This document shows positions 18,355-29,700 of a DNA stretch of 64,000 nucleotides, piece by piece. Positions within the stretch are counted from its first letter, which is position 1; each line of letters begins with the position of its first letter. Made by a program: the position numbers and the translations under genes. The notes below the pieces were generated by a model, which had not been told where the DNA came from, did not search any database, and worked only from the letters and a program-made list of their open reading frames with translations. Source of the stretch: Saprospiraceae bacterium (lineage in GTDB: Bacteria; Bacteroidota; Bacteroidia; Chitinophagales; Saprospiraceae); the NCBI GenBank assembly GCA_016715245.1, contig JADKAS010000010.1, forward strand, positions 66,228-130,227, in the 5' to 3' direction.

Positions 18355-21300
18355 ATGAAAATAAGAAGCTTATGGTGTGCCATATTTTTTGGCGTACTGT
18401 TTTTCCAAAGTGGATTAAGCCAAATAACCAATTTGGACTATCAGATAAGATACAATACCACCACATGTCATTGGGATTGTTACATTATTATTAATGGAGG
18501 TTCAGCAACTTCAGCAAGTCACAGAACCCAGAGTAATGCCCAATATTCAATTGTAGTTCCTACAGGTGCTGTAGTAACAAAGGTGGCAAACTTTAACCCC
18601 AAACAGAATAACCTGAATTATACAGGTACGATTCCTACCGTATGGTCAGAAGGCAGTAGAATTGTTGCTCCCGCCATCATGCCGGGATCTGATTTTTACA
18701 GTTTTACCCCTTCCCTCAACCCAACATCATGGTTTAATAATCTGGCAGCTGGGGACACCATTAAACTTTTTTCACTGAACATTTCACCTACTACAGGTTG
18801 TGGGTCCGGAATCAGGATTTTTAGAAATGGTATTGACCCTCCATCTTCCGCTCCCGGAATGGGAGGAGGTGACTTTTCCAACGGATATACCCTTGGTGGA
18901 ATCGCGCAAAGATACCGGGCTAATTTACCTCAGGTAAATCCTCCGGCACCAACATTAAATGCGTCAACTACTTGCAGCAGTGGTATAGAAATTGATCTTA
19001 CAGCTTCTTCAACCGCATGTCTTGCTCCATTAACCTACAGCTGGCAAGGACCCAATGGTTTTACTGCCATCACTCAGGATATAAGTATCAATCCTTCAAC
19101 TTCTGCAAATAACGGTCAATATAATGTTACTGTCACCAATGCAAGAGGTTGTTCAGCAACTACATCAATTCAGGCCATCTCAAAACCAAATGCCGGAAAT
19201 AATATTAACGGGTGCCCATCTATACAATATAATATTCAGGGCAATGATCCAAATACCGGAAGTTGGTCTGCTTTGGCGGGAAACCCCGCAGGAGCAACTT
19301 TAACATCGGGAGTAAATGGTGCTGCAACTGTTGATTTGGACAATACTGCCAGTGGAGTGTATTCATTTAGATACAACACAGGTGCTTGTTCAGATACAGT
19401 TCATATCACTGCAAATCAAGTCAATGCAGGGGACAATCCACCTGCAGTGAGTTGTTACATTTCAGGTTCTGCTTCTTTGGCTGCAACAGGGACTGGTTTA
19501 TGGTCTCTTGGAGTTGGAAGCTCAGGCACAGCAAATATTGCAAATCTGTCCGATCCGAATACAACCGTTTCAGGTTTCAGCGGACCGGGTACATACTTTT
19601 TTGTCTGGACTAGTGGACCTTGCTCCGACATTGTACAACTCACGGTTAATGATGATTGCAGTTGTGCAATTACCAACAACAATTTAACCGCACCTAATCC
19701 ATCTTTATTCTGTGGATTATCAGGAAATATTAATATTAATGGTTCCAACGCATCTCCTTCAGGAGGTGAATATTTGTGGATTTACAGCCTGAACAATGGG
19801 TTGTTTTCTGCTGCTCCCGGAACCAATAATCAGCAAAATTATACAACAACTAATTTAGGTCAGGGCTCGCACAGATTCAGAAGAATCTATAGTCTGCCGA
19901 GTGCTCCCGGTTGTGTTGATACTAGTAATGTGTTATTACTAACCGTAAACAATACTCCGGCTACACCGACCAATCTCATTGCAAATCCCAATCCTTCCTG
20001 TATCGGTCAGATTATCAATCTGAGCGTTACCAATATAGGAGGAAATACATATACTTGGACCGCATCATCAGTGAATGCGGGATTAAGTAATTCAACTTCA
20101 GCGACGGCTACAATGAATCCTGTTGTGTCAGGGACGTATTCAGTGACAGTTACTGCAAACGCAAATGGATGTTCTTCTACACCAGCTACAGTTTCAGTAC
20201 AGGTATTTGATACGCCTCCGACACCAAACATCAACACAGTTGCATTTACAAACCCTACCGTTTGTAATGGAACGGATGGAACAATATCGATTTCAGGTCT
20301 TGCGGCATCTACCACTTATTCTATAAATTATACAAGAAATAGTGTAAACCAGTCAGCTAATGTGACAACATCAGCAGGTGGTGTTGCCATCATCATCGGC
20401 TTGAATGCTGGAACGTACGCCAATTTTGTGGTGGTAAGCGCAAACGGATGTCCTTCGGGAACCTACGCAGGACCGGTTAATCTTGTAGATCCTAATGCAC
20501 CGGCGGCTCCTTCCAATCTGGCAGCAAGCCCAAATCCGGCGTGCGCAAATACACCCATAAGTTTGTCCGTAACCAATAATCCCGGAGCAACCTATACATG
20601 GTCTGCGTCAAGCCCTAATGCTGGTCTTGGCAACAGTATAACAAATACAAACAGTATGCTGCCAACAGTGGCAGGTTTTTATAATATTAATGTTACCCAA
20701 ACTGTTGCCGGATGTACCTCACCTGCGGCAACATTAGGTGTTTCTGTAAATTCATCGCCACCTACGCCGACGGCAGGAACAGTAACTTCAACAAACCCGA
20801 CAACGTGCAGTGGTACGAACGGAAGTATTACTCTTTCAGGTTATCTTATCAGTACATCTTACACAGTGGAATATGTATTTAATAGTAATACTGTCTCAAC
20901 ACAAATTTCCAGTAATGGGGCAGGAAATATTATTATAGGAGGCCTGGCTGCAGGTTCTTATTCTAATTTTAAAATTACCAATGTTTCAGGTTGTTCATCA
21001 GCTGTGTATCCGGGTCCGGTAGTATTGACAAATCCTTCTGTTCCGGCGGCTCCAACAAATCTGACAGCCAATCCTAATCCGGTTTGTCTTGGGTTTTCAT
21101 CTACACTAACTGTTACCAATACAGCAGGTGCTTCATATAGCTGGACAGCAAGCAATGCGAATGCAGGTTTAAATCCATCAACTTCATCTTCAGTAACTAT
21201 GGCCCCGACCAGTGCGGGTTCTTATTCTATAAGTGTTACCCAAACTATAGCTGGTTGTACTTCCCCGGCTTCAACCATCAGTGTTGTTGTAAATCCTGCT

Positions 21301-24300
21301 GCCCCGGTTCTTACCGGAGTTACGGGTACCAACCCGACCAGTTGTAACGGAAGTAATGGAATTATAACTATTTCTGGTGTAGCCAATTTTGTAACCTATA
21401 CCGTCAATTACTTGAAAAACGGCAACCCTGTTTCTGCATCTTTGACATCAAATGGTTCAGGTCAATTGTTAATTATTGACTTGACTTCAGGATTATACAC
21501 TGTCTTTACTGTGACTACGGCTTCAAATTGTACTTCCAATACATTAGCTGGACCGGTCATTTTAAGTGATCCAAATGCACCTTCTGCTCCGGTTAATCTT
21601 GCAGCGAACCCTAACCCTGTTTGTGCAGGAGTCACTGTCAACCTTTCTGTAACCAACAATCCGGGAGCAACATATTCATGGTCAGCGTCAAATGCAAATG
21701 CAGGCCTCGTAAGTTCTTCCGGAAGCGCTACTACAATGGTTTCAAATGTTGCCGCAACCTATACCATTTTTGTTACACAAACTGTCGGCGGATGTACTTC
21801 ACCTTCGGCATCAGTTCAGGTGGTAGTAAACCCACTTCCGGCAACTCCGGTAGCAGGGCAGTTTACTTCAACGAATCCAACAATTTGTAGTGGTACAGAT
21901 GGTTCCATCAGTATTTCCGGTTTAACCGCCAATGCAACCTTTACAATTAATTATTCAAAAAACAATACACCTCAAAGTGCAGTTCTTACAGCAAATACAT
22001 TGGGAGTTGTCACCATAACGAACCTGACTTCAGGAACATACAACAATTTCCGTATTACCAACAGCAATAATTGTCAATCCGGTGTATCTACACACAGCCT
22101 TAACCTTATTGATCCTAACGCACCTTCCATTCCACAAAATATCACGGCCATCCCAAATCCCGTTTGCTTAGGAAATGTAGTTAATGTCAGTGTGACCAAT
22201 ACGGCTGGTGCCACCTATACATGGACAGCCTCTTCTGTCAATGCAGGTTTGGCAAATTCGTCAACAAATACGAATTCTTTGACTCCAACGGTAGTTGGCT
22301 CATTTGTAATCAGTGTTATTCAAACAATTGCGGGTTGTACATCTGCTGCTGCCACAATTACTGTTACTGTTAATGCAAATCCTCCTGCGTTGAGTATATC
22401 AAACGTCAATGGAGTGAATCCTACTTCATGCGGTGGTAATAACGGCGAAATCGTATTTTCAGGTCTTGTAGCCAACGCAGTATATACTTTACAATACAAT
22501 GCCGGAGCTTCTGTTTTGACAACTAACATTACGGCTGACGCTTCAGGTATTGCAAAACTTACAGGACTGACGGCAGGAACGTATTCCAATTTCAGAATAA
22601 CTAACGCCGCTCTGTGTCCATCCAATACGTTTACAGGTCCGATTATCTTATCTGACCCGAGTGCACCTCCTGCGCCATCCAACCTTACAGCAGTACCAAA
22701 TCCTGCCTGTATGGGTGTGACCGTCAACATGAGTGCCACGGGTGTTCAGGGCGCCACTTTCAGCTGGTCAGCAAGTTCTCTGGCAGCTGGTATGGGTAGT
22801 TCAAATACAAATACAAATTGGCTGATGCCTCTGTCAGCTGGTTCATACACTATAACCGTAACACAATCTACAGGTAGTTGTACATCTCCTGCAGCGACGG
22901 TGAGTGTTGTAATCAATGCATTGCCACCAACACCTAATGCAGGTAATTTTTCTTCTTCCAATCCTTCTGTTTGTACAGGAAATGATGGATCAATATCCAT
23001 AAGCGGATATATTTCCAATCAAACGTACCTGATAAATTACGACAAAAACGGAAATGCGGCTACAGCAAATATTACTGCCAACACATCCGGAGTTTTGGTT
23101 TTGACCAATCTTACAGCAGGAGTATACAGTAATTTTATGATTACAAATTCAACAAATTGTGTCTCAGGTGTGTATGCAGGACCGGTAAATCTAAGCGATC
23201 CGAATTTACCTGCTGCACCGGTCAACCTTACTGCCAACCCAAATCCTGTTTGTTTGGGAACTACTGTTAATCTTAGTGTTAACAACACAGTAGGAGCAAC
23301 ATACACCTGGACTATTTCATCACCAAACGGAGGTTTGGGTACAAGTACAGTTAATACAAATGTAATGAATGCTTTGGTTGCAGGAACATTTACAGTTCAG
23401 GTTTCGCAAACGATAGCAGGTTGTACATCACCAAATTCAGCTGTTCAGGTTGTCGTGAATGACAATCCTACTACACCTGATGCCAATACGGTATCAAAAA
23501 ATGATCCTACATGCGACCTTTCCAATGGAAGCATTAGTATTCTTAATCTGGCAGCCAGCTCAGGTTATACCGTTCATTATTTATTCAACGGATCACCGAG
23601 AACATTTACAGGCAACAGTAATGGAAATGGAGTTATCACATTTGGTAATCTTCAAAGTGGACAATATACAAATTTCAGGTTGGTAAATGCTTTGGGTTGC
23701 ACTTCCGGAATTTATGCCGGTCCTGTTGTGTTGGTCAATCCGGGACTTCCGCAGGCACCAAATGGAATCCGCGTATTGCCTGATTTTATATGTGTTAAAA
23801 ATAATGTGGAGATAAGCGTAAATCCAGTGCAGGGTGCCACTTATTCATGGGTAGCCTCCAGTCCTTTGGCTGGTTTGGTTCCATCTTCAGGTGCCATTGC
23901 CAATATGGTACCTACGCAACCTGGTTTATATTCAGTAAGTGTTACACAGACCATCAATGGATGTACTTCACCACCAGCAACTACATTGGTTGAAGTGAGA
24001 GGAGACTGTTTCAACCCTGATTTTGATGTAACCTATGTAAATGTTGAAGTTACAGGTGATGTCAGTACCAATGATGGTATTACTTCCCCTTTCTATAATA
24101 ATATTAAGGCCGTTTCAGGTAATCCGTCATCGTGTGTACCCGTGCTTCAGAATAATGGTACCTATGTCTTTACTTGCGGAGTTGCCGGAGTATATTATTT
24201 TGAAATAAATTCATGCGGAGCCAATTGTGAAAGTGTTCCATTGGTTATAACCGTATTGGATGATACTTCCAATAATAAACCACCGGTAGTCAATCATGAT

Positions 24301-26547
24301 TATGCCCGAACCAAAATGAATGTACCGGTTAAAATTAATATTCTTGCCAATGACAAGTGTCAGAACGTGGCGAATTGTACGCTAAACCTGCCTACAATGG
24401 TAATTCCGCCAACACGCGGAACATACAGTATTAATACAGGTATTTACACACCAACAAACAATTTTATTGGTATCGATTCATTTCAATACCAGGTTTGTCA
24501 AACCCCTGTTGCCTCCCCTGTCAACTGCAGAAGAGCATGGGTGTATGTGACTATCATATCCACACAGGCAAAAAATATTACCAATGCAATGGATGACTAC
24601 GCACAAACTCCTTGGAACACTCCTTTAAACAAAGGTGTTTCAGATGGATTGTTAGGAAATGATACAGATCCTGAAAATGATTTTCAGACAGTGGTCCCTT
24701 TCAGTTCTTCTATACCAAATGTAGGCTCTATCAATGTCAATACCGACGGAAGTTATTCATTTTTACCTGCAACAGGATTTTTCGGTCCGTATTTCTGGAC
24801 ATATCAGGTATGTGACGACAATTTGTCTAGTGCCTGTGATGAGGCAACTCTTCACATTTTGGTAGAACCTGAAAACCTTACAGGAAGAATTGGAAATTAC
24901 ATATGGCTTGATAGTAACGGCGACGGAATTCAAAATTCAAGTGAAAATGGAATGGGGAATTGTGAAGTCAGGCTGTACAATGATTCAGGAATTATGGTAT
25001 CCAGTATGAACACGGATGGAACCGGATATTATATGTTTGACAATATTGAAGCAGGATCGTATTATACAAGAGTTATGACACCTGCAAATTATGTTTATTC
25101 TCCACCTCACGTTGGCGATACTAATTTAGACAGTGACATTACTGGTGTTTTAGGTCAGGGAACCACCAACTTTTTTACTGTCACGGCCGGTGAAAACAGA
25201 ATGGATATTGATGCTGGCTTGTATGAGTGTTCTGACATTTCAGGTAGATTATGGTATGACTACCTTAAAAATGATATCAGAGATAATTTTGAAAACGGTC
25301 TTGGTGGTATCTTTGTTATCCTTTGGAGAAAAGTAAACGGTACTTTTGTGAAATGGAGTGAAACCACTACAGGACAATTGCCGGGTACCGCTTCTGAAGA
25401 CGGATATTTTATTTTTGACTGCGTTCCTCCGGGAGAATATTATGTCGAGGTTGACCTTCCTCTCATCGGTTTGGTAAGAGTCAGACCAAATATCGGAAAC
25501 GATCCTAACAGAGACAGCGATATTACCAATGCAAATGGTCATATGACGACCAATACATTTTTCTTACAATCCGGTCAGAATAAATCAGATATTGGCGGTG
25601 GATTTTACCCTATGGCCACAGCCGGAAATCTTGTGTGGATTGATGAAAATTCAAATGGTATTCAGGATGTACAGGAACATGCAGTCAGAGGTGTTGTGGT
25701 TGAAGCACGTGATGCCCAGACGCATCAGGTTAAAGGAACCGCTGTCACCAATGAAGCTGGACATTATGCTATTGAATATCTTGAAAAAACGGATGTATAT
25801 CTGAAGTTTCAGTTACCAACAGAATATCAAAGTTATTCAAGAACCTATGCCAGAATCGGTGATGATGCTGTTGACAGTGATGTTGATAATACCTTTGGTC
25901 CTATGACAACCAGGGCGGTTGCGATGGAACCGGGAATTGTAAATCAAAAAATTGATATGGGAATTGTTCTGGGAGGTTTACCGGTTTCATGGGTCAACGT
26001 TGAAGTCTTTAAAGACAATAACGAAGAACATATCATCAAATGGGAAACCGCCAATGAAATTAATCTCAGCCATTACATTGTAGAAAGAAGTTTATATTCA
26101 GCTGATCATTTTGTAGAAATACAAAGTTTGATTTATCCTCATCAAGGTCAAAATATTAATAAAATTTATACCACTTCAGATAGGGATATTCAAAAATCAG
26201 GTGTCTATTATTACAGAATCAAACAAGTTGATTTGGATGGTAAATATTCGTATAGCAAAACAGTATCCATCAGAAGAACTAACGATTTGGAGGTTTCGAT
26301 TTATCCTTCTCCGGCAGCAGGTCAAACCAAAGCATTCATTTCTTTACCTTATGATACTGATGTTACCATTGATTTGTATGATGGGGCTTCCAGATTTGTC
26401 ACAACACTTTTAAAAACCGAAAGGTTTGAAAAAGGTGATCACGAAATTCAACTCGATTTATCAAATGTTAAAAGTGGTTTGTACACATTAAATATTAAAA
26501 TGGGAGATGAAATTATCAGTGAAAAACTGGTCGTTCTCGATAAATAA
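18355..26547 (+). CDS. Giant-family surface protein 3, SdrD_B-like, T9SS A
   Basis: A 2730-residue secreted protein. The signal peptide ends GLSQ near residue 23 and is followed by the family N-terminal domain to about 205 (NAQYSIVVPTGAVV, NGIDPPSSAPGMGGGDF). A stalk from about 540 to 1885 alternates two unit types. Eight A units carry ANPNPVCxG...SVTN...GATYTWSASS...VTQTIAGCTSP. Seven B units carry TNPTxCxGxxGSISISGL...YSNFxITN. Next comes the NPDFDVTYVNVEVTGDVS module shared with protein 2, then cadherin/Big_9-like domains (ILANDKC, LGNDTDPENDF) to about 2170. Three SdrD_B-like domains begin at about 2175 (GNYIWLDSNGDGIQ; GRLWYDYLKNDIRD; GNLVWIDENSNGIQ). A fibronectin-like segment (VNVEVFKDNNEEHIIKWETA) and a type A T9SS domain (about 2645-2730: YPSPAAGQTKAFISL, GLYTLNIKMGDEIIS) close the protein. 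Fully open over 8.2 kb. Confidence 0.84.
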   Translation: MKIRSLWCAIFFGVLFFQSGLSQITNLDYQIRYNTTTCHWDCYIIINGGSATSASHRTQSNAQYSIVVPTGAVVTKVANFNPKQNNLNYTGTIPTVWSEGSRIVAPAIMPGSDFYSFTPSLNPTSWFNNLAAGDTIKLFSLNISPTTGCGSGIRIFRNGIDPPSSAPGMGGGDFSNGYTLGGIAQRYRANLPQVNPPAPTLNASTTCSSGIEIDLTASSTACLAPLTYSWQGPNGFTAITQDISINPSTSANNGQYNVTVTNARGCSATTSIQAISKPNAGNNINGCPSIQYNIQGNDPNTGSWSALAGNPAGATLTSGVNGAATVDLDNTASGVYSFRYNTGACSDTVHITANQVNAGDNPPAVSCYISGSASLAATGTGLWSLGVGSSGTANIANLSDPNTTVSGFSGPGTYFFVWTSGPCSDIVQLTVNDDCSCAITNNNLTAPNPSLFCGLSGNININGSNASPSGGEYLWIYSLNNGLFSAAPGTNNQQNYTTTNLGQGSHRFRRIYSLPSAPGCVDTSNVLLLTVNNTPATPTNLIANPNPSCIGQIINLSVTNIGGNTYTWTASSVNAGLSNSTSATATMNPVVSGTYSVTVTANANGCSSTPATVSVQVFDTPPTPNINTVAFTNPTVCNGTDGTISISGLAASTTYSINYTRNSVNQSANVTTSAGGVAIIIGLNAGTYANFVVVSANGCPSGTYAGPVNLVDPNAPAAPSNLAASPNPACANTPISLSVTNNPGATYTWSASSPNAGLGNSITNTNSMLPTVAGFYNINVTQTVAGCTSPAATLGVSVNSSPPTPTAGTVTSTNPTTCSGTNGSITLSGYLISTSYTVEYVFNSNTVSTQISSNGAGNIIIGGLAAGSYSNFKITNVSGCSSAVYPGPVVLTNPSVPAAPTNLTANPNPVCLGFSSTLTVTNTAGASYSWTASNANAGLNPSTSSSVTMAPTSAGSYSISVTQTIAGCTSPASTISVVVNPAAPVLTGVTGTNPTSCNGSNGIITISGVANFVTYTVNYLKNGNPVSASLTSNGSGQLLIIDLTSGLYTVFTVTTASNCTSNTLAGPVILSDPNAPSAPVNLAANPNPVCAGVTVNLSVTNNPGATYSWSASNANAGLVSSSGSATTMVSNVAATYTIFVTQTVGGCTSPSASVQVVVNPLPATPVAGQFTSTNPTICSGTDGSISISGLTANATFTINYSKNNTPQSAVLTANTLGVVTITNLTSGTYNNFRITNSNNCQSGVSTHSLNLIDPNAPSIPQNITAIPNPVCLGNVVNVSVTNTAGATYTWTASSVNAGLANSSTNTNSLTPTVVGSFVISVIQTIAGCTSAAATITVTVNANPPALSISNVNGVNPTSCGGNNGEIVFSGLVANAVYTLQYNAGASVLTTNITADASGIAKLTGLTAGTYSNFRITNAALCPSNTFTGPIILSDPSAPPAPSNLTAVPNPACMGVTVNMSATGVQGATFSWSASSLAAGMGSSNTNTNWLMPLSAGSYTITVTQSTGSCTSPAATVSVVINALPPTPNAGNFSSSNPSVCTGNDGSISISGYISNQTYLINYDKNGNAATANITANTSGVLVLTNLTAGVYSNFMITNSTNCVSGVYAGPVNLSDPNLPAAPVNLTANPNPVCLGTTVNLSVNNTVGATYTWTISSPNGGLGTSTVNTNVMNALVAGTFTVQVSQTIAGCTSPNSAVQVVVNDNPTTPDANTVSKNDPTCDLSNGSISILNLAASSGYTVHYLFNGSPRTFTGNSNGNGVITFGNLQSGQYTNFRLVNALGCTSGIYAGPVVLVNPGLPQAPNGIRVLPDFICVKNNVEISVNPVQGATYSWVASSPLAGLVPSSGAIANMVPTQPGLYSVSVTQTINGCTSPPATTLVEVRGDCFNPDFDVTYVNVEVTGDVSTNDGITSPFYNNIKAVSGNPSSCVPVLQNNGTYVFTCGVAGVYYFEINSCGANCESVPLVITVLDDTSNNKPPVVNHDYARTKMNVPVKINILANDKCQNVANCTLNLPTMVIPPTRGTYSINTGIYTPTNNFIGIDSFQYQVCQTPVASPVNCRRAWVYVTIISTQAKNITNAMDDYAQTPWNTPLNKGVSDGLLGNDTDPENDFQTVVPFSSSIPNVGSINVNTDGSYSFLPATGFFGPYFWTYQVCDDNLSSACDEATLHILVEPENLTGRIGNYIWLDSNGDGIQNSSENGMGNCEVRLYNDSGIMVSSMNTDGTGYYMFDNIEAGSYYTRVMTPANYVYSPPHVGDTNLDSDITGVLGQGTTNFFTVTAGENRMDIDAGLYECSDISGRLWYDYLKNDIRDNFENGLGGIFVILWRKVNGTFVKWSETTTGQLPGTASEDGYFIFDCVPPGEYYVEVDLPLIGLVRVRPNIGNDPNRDSDITNANGHMTTNTFFLQSGQNKSDIGGGFYPMATAGNLVWIDENSNGIQDVQEHAVRGVVVEARDAQTHQVKGTAVTNEAGHYAIEYLEKTDVYLKFQLPTEYQSYSRTYARIGDDAVDSDVDNTFGPMTTRAVAMEPGIVNQKIDMGIVLGGLPVSWVNVEVFKDNNEEHIIKWETANEINLSHYIVERSLYSADHFVEIQSLIYPHQGQNINKIYTTSDRDIQKSGVYYYRIKQVDLDGKYSYSKTVSIRRTNDLEVSIYPSPAAGQTKAFISLPYDTDVTIDLYDGASRFVTTLLKTERFEKGDHEIQLDLSNVKSGLYTLNIKMGDEIISEKLVVLDK

Positions 26548-26555
26548 ATTTTACA

Positions 26556-26588
26556 TTCAGGGAAAAGGTTTCAGACCTTTTCCCTGAA
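26556..26588 (+). terminator. Perfect 14-bp hairpin after giant gene 3
   Basis: The arms 26556-26569 (ttcagggaaaaggt) and 26575-26588 are perfect complements around a 5-nt loop, 8 bp after the stop codon. There is no T run after it on either strand, so it may be a weak terminator or a 3'-end stabilising structure. Confidence 0.5.
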
Positions 26589-26746
26589 AATAATATAAAC
26601 CAAAAAACCGACTAAGCTTTTCCCTGCAAAGGATATTCAATAATTATTATTGATTCTTCAGCGGCAAACCTTGGCGTGGTGCTAACTTAACTTTTTCAAT
26701 TATACGATTTTAATTGTAAGTTTTTTCAATTTCAAGGTAACTCAAC

Positions 26747-29700
26747 ATGTTAAGAAAATTAATCTCCTTTTCAATTCTCCTCTTTTTCCTGGTTACATCT
26801 TTTCAGGTAAAATCCCAGGTAGATTCGTTAAAACTTTTATTGGTTTACGATACTACTACTTGCCTTTATAACGTATGTTTTAAAGTCGTAGGAGGTAGTG
26901 CCATTTCCATTGCACACAGGACACAGGCAAATTCTCAGGTGAGTATGGTCATCAATACCACAGATTCAATGGAAATTGTTGAAAGGTTTATGCCATTGGA
27001 GCAGAATCAGTTTTTTATGGGGACCAATCCGAATGCATGGCAAATAGGAACACAGGTTTTTGCACCTGCCGCGGATCCACTTCACAATTTTTATACTTTT
27101 GTGCCGGCTTTATCTCCGGCGCACCAATACAACAGACTTTATACGGGGGATACTATAAAACTATTTAGTATTGTTGTCTACAACAAACTCACCGGTGAAA
27201 GATTATTAAAGTGTGGTAAAACAGTAAGATTTTTCAGAAATGGTATTGACCCTCCTTCGACGGCCCCAGGAATGAACAGTGGAGATTTCAGCAACGGATT
27301 TACGATAGGAGGTATTAAACAATTGTACAGAGGAAATCTTGAGAATGTAGGTCCACCTAAACCTAAGTTAACCTTTGAACGCAAATGTTCAGGAGATATA
27401 GAACTGGACCTTAATGCAAAAACTACCACATGTCAGTTTCCAATGAATTATAACTGGTCAGGTCCGGGTTTTCTTCCACTGACCAGGATATATTAATAGG
27501 TAGTGCTTCGCCATCAAATAATGGAACATATACCGTTACTGTGACGGATGCTTATGAATGTGAAGAAACTGTTTCCATCGAACTTGAAAGAAAACCCAAT
27601 GCGGGTACGGATATATCTTTGTGTGGAGCCAGTTCCCTGATACTGAATGCAAGCAGTGACAATTCCGGAGTATGGACAGCATTTCCAACAAATCCTGCAG
27701 GTGCTACTCTAGGTAGTACAGTAGGTACATCAGCAACCGTCAATTTTAATCCCGGAGTGACCGGAGTCTTTAATTTTATATTTAATTCAGTGGTTTGTAG
27801 CGATACGGTTATGGTGACAGTAATGAACGCTTACACCACCAGTATAATAGGGGATAATACCTTCTGTCCCGGAGGTTTTGTTGATTTAAGTGCTTCGGGA
27901 GGAAGTTCTTTTATCTGGAGTACCGGAGCAACAGACCAGACCATTCAGGTAAGTAGTGCCGGTACCTATCGGGTTACTGTATCTGATGGCAGTGGTTGTT
28001 CTGCCACTGCTTCTATAGTGGTTACTCAATCAACCGGACCCACCGCCTCCATTTCCGGAAACAATTCGGTTTGTAACGGAGGCAGTGTCACTTTTACCGC
28101 CAGCGGTGGTATAAATTATGAATGGAGTTCAGGTGAAACGATACCAATAATTTCTGTATCAGATGATGTTACAAGAATCGTTACGGTGACAGATGCCAAT
28201 GGGTGTACGGACACCGCTGAAAAAACATTGATTATACATTCTGACCCGATTGCTTCCATTTCAGGAAATGATGAAATATGTACGGGAGGTAGTACCACAT
28301 TTACTGCCAGTGGAGGAGTGAGTTATGTATGGAGTTCAGGTCCGACTACACCAACCATAACTGTGTCAAACGGGACTCCGGTGACGGTAACCGTGACAGA
28401 TGCCAATGGATGTAAAGCGACAGCTGAAAAAACATTGATTATAAATCCGGATCCTATTGCCTCCATTTCCGGAGATGACAACATTTGTGTTGGTGGAAGT
28501 GCTACCTTTACTGCCGACGGCGGTGTAAGTTACATATGGAGTTCCGGACAGAATACCCAAAGTATTACGGTATCAAACACCATTACCAGAGTGGTAACGG
28601 TGACAGATGCCAATGGATGTAAAGCTACAGCAGAAAAAACATTAATCATATATTCCAATCCGACAGCTTCCATTTCCGGAAACAATTCAGTTTGTAACGG
28701 AGGTAGTGTCACTTTTACCGCCAGCGGTGGTGTAAATTATGAATGGAGTTCAACTGAAACGATACCAACAATTTCTGTATCAGATGATGTTACAAGAATC
28801 GTTACGGTGACAGATGCCAATGGGTGTACGGACACCGCTGAAAAAACATTGATTATACATTCTGACCCGATTGCTTCCATTTCAGGAAGTGATGAAATAT
28901 GTACGGGAGGTAGTACCACATTTACTGCCAGTGGAGGAGTGAGTTATGTATGGAGTTCAGGTCCGACTACACCAACCATAACTGTGTCAAACGGGACTCC
29001 GGTGACGGTAACCGTGACAGATGTCAATGGATGTAAAGCGACAGCTGAAAAAACATTGATTATAAATCCGGATCCTATTGCCTCCATTTCCGGAGATGAC
29101 AACATTTGTGTTGGTGGAAGTGCTACCTTTACTGCCGACGGCGGTGTAAGTTACATATGGAGTTCCGGACAGAATACCCAAAGTATTACAGTATCGAACA
29201 ATATTACCAGAGTGGTTACTGTAACAGATGCCAACGGATGTAAAGCTACAGCAGAAAAAACATTGATTATTAATGCTAATCCGACAGCTTCTATCTCCGG
29301 AGACAATTCGGTTTGTCAGGGAGGAAGTGTTACTTTTACCGCAAGCGGAGGAGTTGATTATTTATGGAGTACAACAGAAACAACACAAAGTATAGCAGTG
29401 TCAAGTGCAACACCCGTAAGAGTAACCGTGACAGATGCCAATGGATGTACAGCTACAGCAGAAAAAACATTAATCATATATTCCAATCCGACAGCTTCCA
29501 TTTCCGGCAACAATTCAGTTTGTGACGGCGGCAGCGTGACTTTTACGGCCAGCGGTGGTGTAAGTTATGTCTGGAGTACAGGTCCAACCACACCAGGTAT
29601 ATCTGTTTCTAACGGGACACCGGTAACAGTTACAGTAACGGATGCCAATGGATGTACGGATACAGCAGAAAAAACCTTGACGGTACATTCCAATCCAACG

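Noticed and set aside
8475..26547. Non-ribosomal peptide or polyketide synthase genes (suggested by gene size)
   Set aside because: No carrier, condensation, adenylation or ketosynthase motifs are present; all large frames are Thr/Ser/Gly/Asn-rich Ig-like repeats with signal peptides.
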